Source: Chloroflexota bacterium | GTDB lineage: Bacteria; Chloroflexota; UBA6077; CF-72 | Direction of reading: 5' to 3' | NCBI GenBank assembly: GCA_019247135.1 | Contig: JAFAPL010000978.1 | Coordinates: 1 to 14,317, forward strand | DNA: 14,317 nucleotides | Shown here: positions 7,821 through 14,041 of the stretch, piece by piece | Layout: each line of letters begins with the position of its first letter | Numbering within the stretch: position 1 is the stretch's first letter | The notes under the pieces: generated by a model | What the model saw: only the letters and a program-made list of their open reading frames with translations | Databases searched by the model: none | Told to the model about the DNA's origin: nothing | Position numbers and translations under genes: made by a program

Positions 7821-8072
7821 TCAGGCCCCCTCGGCGACTTGGACGATCTCGTCAGCGAGGAGGCCGTGCGAATGCTGATGGACGGCTCTGACGGCCTCGG
7901 CGCTTGGTCCCTCCGATAAACAGAAGATCTTGCCCGTGGCTTCGTCGAACCAGTAGCGCAGGAAGCGAACGCCATACCGCTCTTGCACTGCGAGGTCCCG
8001 CTGGTGGGCGGCACTGACGGCGTCCCGCGTCAGGCCTTCCACTTTGTGGTGGATGTCCATGAACAGCGGCAC
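7821..8072 (-). CDS. DUF4242 family protein (SCO4226-like, possible nickel binding)
   Basis: This small 83-residue protein covers the full length of the DUF4242 family. Visible features are FMDIHHKVEGLT near the N-terminus, a middle RYGVRFLRYWFDEATGKIFCL, and a His-rich VHQHSHGLLADEI towards the end. The family folds as a ferredoxin-like sandwich. One studied member, SCO4226 of Streptomyces, binds nickel, and the His pairs here would allow metal binding, but that is inferred. I chose the GTG at 8070-8072 because family members usually begin MPLFMDIH. The ATG at 8058-8060 would remove only four residues. No clear ribosome binding site is seen. It lies 34 bases behind the acyl-CoA dehydrogenase-like gene and 18 bases before the LuxR regulator, all on the same strand. 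The family call is firm, the function is not known. Confidence 0.85.
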   Translation of the reverse strand: MPLFMDIHHKVEGLTRDAVSAAHQRDLAVQERYGVRFLRYWFDEATGKIFCLSEGPSAEAVRAVHQHSHGLLADEIVQVAEGA

Positions 8073-8106
8073 GCCGTCAGGATAGCGCCCGATTGCGGGA
8101 CGCTGT

Positions 8107-9294
8107 TCAGCCCCAGCGCGGTTGCTCGTCCAGGCCGACGCCAAGCGTCGTCTTACCTACGATTTCGTGCGTCAGCATCGCGTTTGCCGGGTGGAAGCCA
8201 CCGCAGCGCACGTCTCGATACAGGCGCTCTAGCTCGCTGGACTTGAACATGCCAGTCCCGCCAGAGGCAGTCAGGGCACGGTCGACGACGCGTTTGGCGC
8301 CCTCGACGCAGTTGTGCTTTGCGGCGACGATCTTCATCGGCCAGGCCGGACCATGGTCGACACCCAGCGACCAGTCTTCGGCGACGCGCTCGACCTGCGG
8401 AATCATCGCCTCGAGATCCAGTTGCATCTCCGCAAACAGGTGTTGAATCTCCGGGTGGTACGCCAGTGAGCGGCTCACAGCCAGCGCCTTGCGCTTGAGC
8501 GCCGAGGTGATGGCGACGTCGCGTGCGCGTTCGGCGAGGCCGCAGTAGATCGCGCCGAAATTCAGCAGCGCCCAGGCGAAGACGGCGCCAACGTACGGAT
8601 CCAGTGCGCCGGCCGGCACCACGCGAGCGATATAGCGATCCGGTACGAAGACGCCGTCCAGGATGGTGTCGTCACTGCGGGTGGCGCGCATGCCGAGCAC
8701 GTCCCAGGTCTCCCTGATCGTGTAGCCTGGCGTGCCGCGCGGCACGAAGGCATGGACGATTCTGGGGGAGGCCGGATCCGAGGTATCCATCGCGTGCACG
8801 CCGAGCCGCGTCCAGACTGGCGTGAGGCTGCCGAAGATCTTGTGCCCCGATATTCGGTAGCCGCCATCGACGCGCTGGGCGCTCGAGGTCGAGAGGAGGA
8901 GGGGCAGGTCGTTGCCCGCCTCACCATGCCCGGCGGCGAAGATTTCGCCCTCCGCCGCCTCGCGCAGCATCCACTCCAGCGATGAGTCGCCCATCTTGCG
9001 CAGGTCGGCAGCGACTCCAGTCCAGTAGACGTGCATGTTGACCGCGAGCGCCGTGGCTGGAGCGTAGTGCGCGAGCCGCCTCTGCTCACGAATGACTTGT
9101 GCGAGGTTCAGTCCGCGTCCGCCGAACTCGTGCGGCACGGCGATTGTCAGATACCCGGCCCGCCTGAGGTCCTCGAAATCCTCCTGGAAGAAGCGGTTCT
9201 CGCGGTCGTAGATGGGTGCGCGTTCGCGGAAACGCGCGAGCATTTCGTCAGTGATCAGGCTGGTCGCCCCGACATCGGATGCCGTGGTTGTCAC
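8107..9294 (-). CDS. Acyl-CoA dehydrogenase-superfamily flavoprotein (dehydrogenase or monooxygenase-like)
   Basis: The 395-residue product has the usual three-part architecture: N-terminal helices (RRAGYLTIAVPHEFGGRGLNLAQV), a central beta domain (AGHGEAGNDLPLLLSTSSAQRVDGGYRISGHKIFGS, then WDVLGMRATRSDDTILDGVFVP), and a C-terminal helical bundle. It should bind FAD or FMN. The C-terminus reads ALTASGGTGMFKSSELERLYRDVRCGGFHPANAMLTHEIVG. I do not see the usual catalytic Glu context (YEGT) of medium-chain dehydrogenases. The GGTG...ERLYRDVR...H pattern is closer to flavin-dependent monooxygenase relatives such as the DszC/HsaA type. The substrate is unknown. The GTG start at 9294 is chosen because AGGAGA at 9303-9308 sits eight bases before it and residues upstream are not family-like. 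It is probably first in an operon with the DUF4242 and LuxR genes. Confidence 0.86.
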   Translation of the reverse strand: MTTTASDVGATSLITDEMLARFRERAPIYDRENRFFQEDFEDLRRAGYLTIAVPHEFGGRGLNLAQVIREQRRLAHYAPATALAVNMHVYWTGVAADLRKMGDSSLEWMLREAAEGEIFAAGHGEAGNDLPLLLSTSSAQRVDGGYRISGHKIFGSLTPVWTRLGVHAMDTSDPASPRIVHAFVPRGTPGYTIRETWDVLGMRATRSDDTILDGVFVPDRYIARVVPAGALDPYVGAVFAWALLNFGAIYCGLAERARDVAITSALKRKALAVSRSLAYHPEIQHLFAEMQLDLEAMIPQVERVAEDWSLGVDHGPAWPMKIVAAKHNCVEGAKRVVDRALTASGGTGMFKSSELERLYRDVRCGGFHPANAMLTHEIVGKTTLGVGLDEQPRWG

Positions 9295-9302
9295 GTGCGT
9301 GT

Positions 9303-9308
9303 TCTCCT
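9303..9308 (-). promoter_or_regulatory. Ribosome binding site (AGGAGA) deciding the GTG start at 9294
   Basis: AGGAGA on the minus strand lies eight bases before the GTG at 9292-9294. It supports this start over a longer reading that begins at 9369. Confidence 0.65.
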
Positions 9309-9391
9309 GTCCAAGGTGGGAAGTGGACCTCAGCCTAGGCCCACCCACCTGACCGAGCCATCGGGGCAACTACTCAAGCGTGGTACTCAAA

Positions 9392-10978
9392 TCACCTACG
9401 CAACGCGCCGCTGGCCTGGATCGGGGCACACGTGGGCAGGGGTTGGTGCTGCACGTAGACCGCCCGGCCGGCTTGCATACCGTCCAGCTGCATGGTCTGC
9501 ATGAGCGCCTGCAGGATGGGCAACGGCCAGACGCGATGGCCGTCGTATGTTTGATCAACCTGCAGGTCCATGGGCCGCGCCAGAACGGCCAGTCCGACAT
9601 CACCACGACAGATGCGCTGAACGAGCGGGCCTGGGTCATACTGGCCCGCATCCAGAAAGAAGCTCGCGAGGAGCGGTTCGAGCAGCACCGGTTTGCCCGC
9701 CAGCGTCACGACATCAGCGGGCTCGGCGAGTACAAGCCGTGGTTCGCGCCGCACGCGGTCAACGAGCTGCCGGAACTCACCCGCATCGTGTTCGGTTGTG
9801 TTCTGCAGTTCGAGCGTGCTTGCCCAGGTGGCCTGAAGCGTTCCGGCGCTGATAGTGAGGACCGCGTACGCCATGCCGAACCCGAGGCCGAGCGAGGCCA
9901 GGCGACTCACACATCGCGTGGCGTACCAGGCGCCCAGCGCGCCGAGGATCGCCCCGGCCGCTGCGAATTCGAGGCTGTAGTTGGTCGAGGCACCGGCTTT
10001 GCCAATCCCCAGAACAGGTATGGCCGCGGCAAGCCAGTAGAGGATCAGGAGCCGATCTGAACTGCGCGCCCAGGCGCGCGTCGCGAGCACATAGCTGGCC
10101 CCGAGCACGATCGGCACCAGTTGCGTGAACAGCACGACCAGTCCACGTCCAATCAAAAGGTCCAGCCGAAACTCGTTGAGATTGGTCCCGATCACGTCTT
10201 CTGTGAATGCGGGCATCATCAACTGCGCGATCCCCCACACCAGGACGGTTCCGCCGATCGCCGCGCCTGCAAAGAGCGCCGCCAGGCGCCAGGCCCTCAG
10301 GGTCGCAAGCCACACGAGCCCTGCGAGCGTCGGCGCAATCAGCGTCTGCTTCGTCAACACCGCGGCCGCGGCCAGGACGCCAGCCAGGATGACCCGACGA
10401 GCTGACAACCCGCCGTCCAACACAAAGACCGTGCTCACGCTGAACGCCACACCGAGCATATCGACGCGGTATATGGCCGCCCACGGCACGGTGCCGATGA
10501 ACCCGAGCGCAATGAAGAAAACCACGGCGAGGCAGCTGATGAGCCAGCTCTTCGCCCGTCGGCCCGCGATCATCCCGACGCATGCGCTGCTTACGAGTGT
10601 CGCAACGAGTGATGTGGCACGCCCCCAGATGAGCCCCGGCCCGAGCACCGCCTGCAGCAAAGCGGTAACCAGGTAATACAGAGGGGTGTAGTTCGCGGGG
10701 AACAGGAAACCGTCCTCAACGAGCGGTTGATACAGCACTTCGCCGCGCGCGACCCGTGCCGCCGCGGCGTACACGAACGACTCGCCGTAGTCGACCTGGA
10801 GTGGGTTGAATAGCGCCACCCAGTCCTGCGCGAGCTTGGCCAGCGCGAGTACGCCGAGCAGAAGCAGCAAAACAACGAGCGCGACACGGGGTGCATTCGA
10901 CGAGACACGGACTAAAAGCGGAAACGCGTGAAGAGTTCGACCGCCATTGACACATCCGCGAGCGTGTCCTGTCTGCAC
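9392..10978 (-). CDS. Polytopic membrane protein, GT-C/GT39-like glycosyltransferase (paralogue of the gene at 1941-3500)
   Basis: The 528-residue product has a hydrophobic segment at about 32-50 and around ten more up to about 390, then a soluble C-terminal part. Motifs in order are DYGESF (63-68), RVARGEVLYQP (75-85), NYTPLYY (97-102), GRATSLVATLV (119-129), RVDMLGVAF (171-179), AVLTKQT (206-212) and KAGASTNYSLE. Each has a counterpart at the matching place in the protein at 1941-3500, so the two are paralogues. GT-C membrane enzymes use polyprenyl-phosphate sugars on the outer face of the membrane, and the acidic residue by YGES would be the catalytic candidate; this is inference. The GTG at 10976-10978 is the best visible start, without a clear Shine-Dalgarno. 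The gene ends 97 bases before the flavoprotein gene and may be transcribed separately from it. Confidence 0.72.
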   Translation of the reverse strand: MQTGHARGCVNGGRTLHAFPLLVRVSSNAPRVALVVLLLLLGVLALAKLAQDWVALFNPLQVDYGESFVYAAAARVARGEVLYQPLVEDGFLFPANYTPLYYLVTALLQAVLGPGLIWGRATSLVATLVSSACVGMIAGRRAKSWLISCLAVVFFIALGFIGTVPWAAIYRVDMLGVAFSVSTVFVLDGGLSARRVILAGVLAAAAVLTKQTLIAPTLAGLVWLATLRAWRLAALFAGAAIGGTVLVWGIAQLMMPAFTEDVIGTNLNEFRLDLLIGRGLVVLFTQLVPIVLGASYVLATRAWARSSDRLLILYWLAAAIPVLGIGKAGASTNYSLEFAAAGAILGALGAWYATRCVSRLASLGLGFGMAYAVLTISAGTLQATWASTLELQNTTEHDAGEFRQLVDRVRREPRLVLAEPADVVTLAGKPVLLEPLLASFFLDAGQYDPGPLVQRICRGDVGLAVLARPMDLQVDQTYDGHRVWPLPILQALMQTMQLDGMQAGRAVYVQHQPLPTCAPIQASGALRR

Positions 10979-11068
10979 CGACCGCGGATGATAAGCAGCA
11001 GCAGCCCAGCGCCGTCGTGCCAGCGGTGGTGGGGCAGATCAGCGCTTCAGTGTCGCCACGTTCTCGAT

Positions 11069-11096
11069 GTGATACTCTGCCTTACGAATGTGTAAA
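11069..11096 (-). promoter_or_regulatory. Candidate sigma-70-type promoter for the membrane protein gene at 9392-10978
   Basis: On the minus strand TTTACA (11096-11091) is followed after 16 bases by TATCAC (11074-11069). These match the -35 consensus at five of six bases and the -10 at four of six. The start of transcription would lie about 85 bases before the GTG at 10978. It is only a sequence match. Confidence 0.3.
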
Positions 11097-11510
11097 CGGC
11101 TGTGCACAAGATTGACGCATGGCCAAAATTGGGCCGCATAAACATGTCGAGTTCTCCGCTGTGGCAACCTTGCACTCTCCAGCTGCTCGAATGGCTGGCG
11201 GCGCGGGACCGCAACTCAGCGACCCCTGGGCTGTGCCGATTATTACTGTCGCCGCGTGCGGCCACCCACGCTCAGCCCCACCGTGGTGAGCTCGTCTGCC
11301 AGACCTCCGTGTGAAACCCACACTGTGCTGTTGTTGGCACGCCGGGCACGTTGTAGGCGGCAACTAGACCAACCTGTGCTTCAGCCTGGACGGCTAGTCT
11401 GCTGGCTTCGGATTCCCCTGCCCAATTCATACTGTTACCGCGTCGTTACAGAACTTTAGGTTTTCGAAACTGCCATTCTCTAGTGCCCGTCGATTGCAAA
11501 TCTCTAACAC

Positions 11511-11541
11511 TTGACAGCCGCTGGCGCCGGTGGACTAGAGT
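11511..11541 (+). promoter_or_regulatory. Candidate promoter of the ParB-like locus
   Basis: A perfect -35 hexamer TTGACA at 11511-11516 is followed after 19 bases by TAGAGT (11536-11541), four of six to the -10 consensus. The spacer is longer than the ideal 17, which often goes with regulated promoters. The predicted transcript would start near 11548, just before the inverted repeat at 11556-11585. It is the strongest promoter-like sequence in the window. Confidence 0.5.
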
Positions 11542-11555
11542 TCGCCTGCGGTCGG

Positions 11556-11585
11556 GGGTCACGGGCCGGTCAGGGCCCGTGACCC
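11556..11585. repeat. Perfect 12-bp inverted repeat with 6-base loop in the leader of the ParB-like locus
   Basis: The arms GGGTCACGGGCC (11556-11567) and GGCCCGTGACCC (11574-11585) are exact reverse complements around GGTCAG. One G-T and one G-C pair could extend the stem to 11554-11587. No run of T follows, so it is not a standard intrinsic terminator. It sits directly after the predicted transcription start. It could be a stable 5' RNA hairpin or a dyad operator, for example for the ParB-like protein encoded 148 bases downstream. The sequence shows the symmetry only; its use is inferred. Confidence 0.75.
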
Positions 11586-11603
11586 TCTGGGCCGCCAACC
11601 TAT

Positions 11604-11612
11604 AGAGGAGGT
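11604..11612 (+). promoter_or_regulatory. Strong ribosome binding site before the leader ORF
   Basis: AGAGGAGGT at 11604-11612 is a near-perfect anti-Shine-Dalgarno match and the strongest in the window. It is followed after seven bases by TTG at 11620-11622. Flanking AACCT (11597-11601) and AGGTT (11609-11613) could form a small stem that hides it. Confidence 0.6.
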
Positions 11613-11619
11613 TGCCGAC

Positions 11620-11736
11620 TTGAGTTCATCCTACATGCGGCCAGATTGGGCTCAACTTTGCTCGCCTGGCCGCGTGATGCCGTCTATTGCGGCGATGCCT
11701 AGTCGTCGCCACTCTCATCGGAGTTGGAACTCATGA
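11620..11736 (+). CDS. 38-residue leader ORF, translationally coupled to the ParB-like gene
   Basis: A TTG start seven bases after a strong Shine-Dalgarno opens a 38-codon frame. It contains MRPDWAQLC, then MPSIAAMPSRRHSHRSWNS, and ends in TGA at 11734-11736. The stop overlaps the ATG of the ParB-like gene as ATGA. I do not recognise the peptide. It is basic at the C-terminus, with one Cys and two Trp. The best ribosome binding site of the locus serves this frame rather than the main gene, and the frame ends exactly on the next start. It may therefore be a leader peptide that couples translation, or a small protein in its own right. Codon use is not strongly typical of the neighbours, so chance remains possible. 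Confidence 0.45.
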   Translation: MSSSYMRPDWAQLCSPGRVMPSIAAMPSRRHSHRSWNS

Positions 11737-12767
11737 CCACCACGTTGAGCGATCCGCTGCCGCGCGGCTCCTTTCCCGTGGACCACTTGTTCGAACAGGA
11801 GCTGGTCGACAACAACATCCAGTTCGAGCGCCACCCGGCGCTCCGTCTCGACAACGTGCGCATCACACCCGAAGCCCAGGTGCGCACCGGCGAGCACCAG
11901 GCACCGCCAGCCCGCGTCGAACGCTACGCCGTCCAGATGCGCGACGGCAGTCTCTTTCCCGCCATTGTTGCTGCTCGTCGACCTGACGAGATCGACCTGT
12001 ACGACCTTGTCGACGGTAACACTCGGCTCAGGGCCGCCCGCCACAAGCACGTCCTCCGCGACACGTTCCCGGCATACGTGCTCCTGAACGTAACTTGGGC
12101 GCAGTGCCGTGAGATCGGCGTCTTCCAGAACCAGCGCAATGGCGCCGATCTCGACAAGGCCGAGGTGCTCAAGTGGGTCCACGAGGCGTTGCAGCGCGGC
12201 ATGCCGCTCACACGCATCTCGCGTATCAGCGGCTTCTCCTACAACAAGGTCAAGCAGCTCAACGGCGTGCACGACTTCGATCAGCGCGCGCAGCGCCTGA
12301 CGATGCCCGAGACCGTCCAGGAGCTGCCGGGCGGAGCCAAGCAGCTCATCGCCGACGAGCTGCAGTTTGACGCTATCTTCAAGGAGACGGCCCAGCTCGC
12401 CGCCGACTCGGCGATGCCTGTGGCTGAGTTGAAGCCGATCGTCCAGGCAATCAAAGCGGCGCACAGCGAGCAGGAGGCGCTCACCAAGCTCGCCGATGAG
12501 CGCCGCCAGCGTCAGAGCGCGATCGACGCCCACATACAGGCGGTTGCCGACGGGAAGCCCGGTGTTCGGCCGCCATACCCGGTCCAGATGCTCAAGCATC
12601 TGACCTTCCTGGTCGATCGCGACCCGCACGACCTGGTGGAGCACAGTGCGACGACAAGAGATAACGCCTTCAAACTGGTCGAGCAGGCCCATCGACGTCT
12701 CGGCGAGGCGCTTGACCTGTATCGCGCCTCCGAGTGGAGCGTCTCGCCCTCGCAAGCCGCAGACTGA
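11733..12767 (+). CDS. ParB/Srx-fold domain protein with helix-turn-helix
   Basis: The 344-residue product carries a ParB-type N-terminal domain. VERYAVQMRDGSLFPAIVAAR (about 62-82) is followed by YDLVDGNTRLRAARHKH (90-106). DGNTRLRAA corresponds to the G-x-x-R-x-x-A nucleotide-binding motif of ParB/Spo0J/Noc. A helix-turn-helix-like stretch, GMPLTRISRISGFSYNKVKQL, spans about 156-176. The C-terminal half is helical and charged and resembles nothing I know. ParB proteins bind DNA at parS and act as CTP-dependent clamps in partition, but this fold also occurs in phage, plasmid and regulatory proteins. No ParA is adjacent. The ATG at 11733 has GGAG nine bases upstream and overlaps the leader ORF stop. 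The next gene follows after six bases. The fold is well supported, the role unknown. Confidence 0.75.
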   Translation: MTTTLSDPLPRGSFPVDHLFEQELVDNNIQFERHPALRLDNVRITPEAQVRTGEHQAPPARVERYAVQMRDGSLFPAIVAARRPDEIDLYDLVDGNTRLRAARHKHVLRDTFPAYVLLNVTWAQCREIGVFQNQRNGADLDKAEVLKWVHEALQRGMPLTRISRISGFSYNKVKQLNGVHDFDQRAQRLTMPETVQELPGGAKQLIADELQFDAIFKETAQLAADSAMPVAELKPIVQAIKAAHSEQEALTKLADERRQRQSAIDAHIQAVADGKPGVRPPYPVQMLKHLTFLVDRDPHDLVEHSATTRDNAFKLVEQAHRRLGEALDLYRASEWSVSPSQAAD

Positions 12768-12773
12768 ATCCGG

Positions 12774-13715
12774 ATGAACGACTCCGAAGCACTCGGCGCG
12801 GTGGACATCCTTGTCCTCGACGCGCTGGCAGTTGCGGGTGGCATTGCCACCCGCGACCACCTCTTCAGCGCCGTGCAACCGATGGTCTGGGGCCACATGG
12901 CCGACAGTGCGGCGCGTCGGGCCGGCTACACCGGTCAGGACGAGCAGCAGCTCCACGCCTCAGGCCAGCAGGCCCTGTTCGAGGACGCCCTAACCCATCT
13001 GCTGTCGCTGCGCGTGGTCGTGCCCTGGGGGGACAAGCCCGACCATTACGCCTTACACCCGACACGGCGAGTGCCGCGGTCGCCTGGCGGGCAACCGTAT
13101 GTGCCGGGCACCGAGCACTGGCGAAATGAACGCGATACGCTCGCCTCCGAACTGCATCGGCGGAAGGCGGTCGAAGAGCGTCGAGTCGCTGGAGAGCATG
13201 CTCGATTCATGCAGGAGTTCGCGCCCGACCGCGACAAACTGCTGCGCGTCGTCAAGCGTCAGATGCGGGCCGGACAGCTCGAAGACGGACCACGCGATCA
13301 AGTGCTGCTCGAATTGATGAGCTTGTGGCTGGATGTCGACGAATTGGCAAAGGCGGTGGATTTGACAGTCGATGAGGTTGTCGCCGCCATTCAGCGCGCG
13401 CAGCATCCGGATCAACCGTCGAAAGCTCGACGACGTGGCGGACGGAAAGCATCGGCAAATACATTGTCGGACAGTGCCGCGGACGAATCGTCGGACAATG
13501 CCCGCGCGCCATCAGGGAGTACCGCGGGGGCATCAGAGACTACTGCACGGTCGCCAGAGACTACGACGCCACAAGATCGCCACGGGCGAGTCGTCGTCGT
13601 CGAGCCACCATACGACGATGTTGCCGAGCAAGCCAAACGTCGATCTGGCAGCGGCAGTGCTGCTCAGCGGCATCCTGCACACCCTTCGCGGAACGCACCG
13701 GCGCGGTCTGGCTGA
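12774..13715 (+). CDS. Uncharacterised companion of the ParB-like protein, with possible winged-helix segments and repetitive tail
   Basis: I do not recognise this 313-residue protein. Residues 1-100 are helical and end in ALTHLLSLRVVVPWGDKPDHYALHP, which looks like the last helix and wing of a winged-helix domain. A charged helical middle (about 117-175) is followed by LDVDELAKAVDLTVDEVVAAIQRA (about 187-210), a helix-turn-helix-like pattern. From about 216 the chain is low-complexity: a basic patch (KARRRGGRK), then Ser/Thr/Ala/Asp-rich degenerate repeats, then GRVVVVEPPYDD. The ATG at 12774 lies six bases after the ParB-like stop, so the genes are almost certainly co-transcribed. A DNA-binding partner is a reasonable inference. 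After about base 13625 the codon third positions look less typical in this frame and more typical in the frame of the ORF at 13618, so the true C-terminus is uncertain. Confidence 0.65.
   Translation: MNDSEALGAVDILVLDALAVAGGIATRDHLFSAVQPMVWGHMADSAARRAGYTGQDEQQLHASGQQALFEDALTHLLSLRVVVPWGDKPDHYALHPTRRVPRSPGGQPYVPGTEHWRNERDTLASELHRRKAVEERRVAGEHARFMQEFAPDRDKLLRVVKRQMRAGQLEDGPRDQVLLELMSLWLDVDELAKAVDLTVDEVVAAIQRAQHPDQPSKARRRGGRKASANTLSDSAADESSDNARAPSGSTAGASETTARSPETTTPQDRHGRVVVVEPPYDDVAEQAKRRSGSGSAAQRHPAHPSRNAPARSG
13466..13505 (+). repeat. 24-base-spaced direct repeat inside the companion gene
   Basis: GTCGGACAGTGCCGC at 13466-13480 recurs as GTCGGACAATGCCCGC at 13490-13505. The offset of 24 bases keeps the reading frame and encodes two Ser-Asp-(Ser/Asn)-Ala units in the low-complexity tail. 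Confidence 0.6.
13510..13572 (+). repeat. Three degenerate 21-bp tandem units inside the companion gene
   Basis: Units begin at 13510, 13531 and 13552. Their first 13 bases are CATCAGGGAGTAC, CATCAGAGACTAC and CGCCAGAGACTAC. The 21-base period equals seven codons, so the repeat is in frame and yields a heptad-like Ser/Pro-(Gly/Glu)-(Ser/Thr)-Thr pattern. This suggests expansion by slippage in a disordered tail. Confidence 0.55.
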
Positions 13716-13917
13716 GCTGGTGGCGCGTGAAGCCGCGGCCGCCGCCTCAGTGGGCGCTGGCGAGGCGCAGCCGCACGACGCGGTTCTCGACCCTCCGGGC
13801 CGCAGCGACGCAGGCCTACGAGCCGCGCCGGCAATCGACCTCGGCAGGGCGGCCATGAGCACCATGTTTTCGGTACGCGCCAGCGCGTGGCGGGGCGAGC
13901 TGGCGTGCACCCCATGA
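13618..13917 (+). CDS. Possible 99-residue ORF overlapping the companion gene, or its frameshifted continuation
   Basis: An ATG at 13618-13620 opens a 99-codon frame that overlaps the last 98 bases of the companion gene in another frame and ends in two in-frame stops (TGATGA, 13915-13920). Its codons have mostly G or C in third position, for example in DLAAAVLLSGILHTLRG and GLAELVAREAAAAASVGAGE, whereas the companion frame loses that bias here. The product is Ala-rich with a hydrophobic patch near its N-terminus, and I recognise no family. No good ribosome binding site precedes the ATG. It may be a separate coupled gene, the original C-terminus of the companion protein displaced by an indel in the repeats upstream, or chance in GC-rich DNA. 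Confidence 0.4.
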   Translation: MLPSKPNVDLAAAVLLSGILHTLRGTHRRGLAELVAREAAAAASVGAGEAQPHDAVLDPPGRSDAGLRAAPAIDLGRAAMSTMFSVRASAWRGELACTP

Positions 13918-14041
13918 TGAACTCGTTCGCCTCGAGCATGTCGTCAGATCGGCTAGTTCACTCGCCGGTTGAGGTAGTGTCGTGCTGGCCCTGAATTTGC
14001 CGCGAGATAGCTGTACGCAAGTGGGACGATGGCCGATTTCC

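Larger units (their letters stand above)
10979..11619. other. 641-base intergenic region, less GC-rich than its surroundings
   Basis: No convincing gene is seen on either strand. The short open frames here read as low-complexity or Cys/Arg/Ser-rich strings and have no family resemblance or ribosome binding sites. The part from about 11050 to 11520 is visibly richer in A and T than the neighbouring genes. It separates the minus-strand membrane protein from the plus-strand ParB-like locus, so it should hold divergent promoters; candidates are listed separately. I find no tRNA-like T-loop, no rho-independent terminator and no obvious iteron array. An origin-like or attachment-site role can neither be shown nor excluded. 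Confidence 0.6.

Noticed and set aside
9380..10060. A 226-codon plus-strand frame across the second membrane protein gene
   Set aside because: It has no hydrophobic or domain pattern, whereas the minus strand shows motifs shared with the paralogue.
11112..11140. TTGACG and TAAACA as a plus-strand promoter, with a GGCCAA/TTGGGCC near-palindrome
   Set aside because: The spacing of about 21 bases is too long, the palindrome has an unpaired base, and no gene follows closely.
11047..11459. Several 60-90 codon frames on both strands of the intergenic region
   Set aside because: They lack ribosome binding sites and protein-like composition, and they overlap one another.
11556..11587. The inverted repeat as an intrinsic terminator
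   Set aside because: No T run follows on either strand and it lies inside the leader of the locus it would stop. An attenuator role remains possible but has no further support.
11715..12956. A 413-codon open frame antisense to the ParB-like gene
   Set aside because: It mirrors the codon pattern of the real plus-strand genes, spans two of them, is full of Val/Leu/Arg/Asp strings without a family pattern, and has no ribosome binding site.
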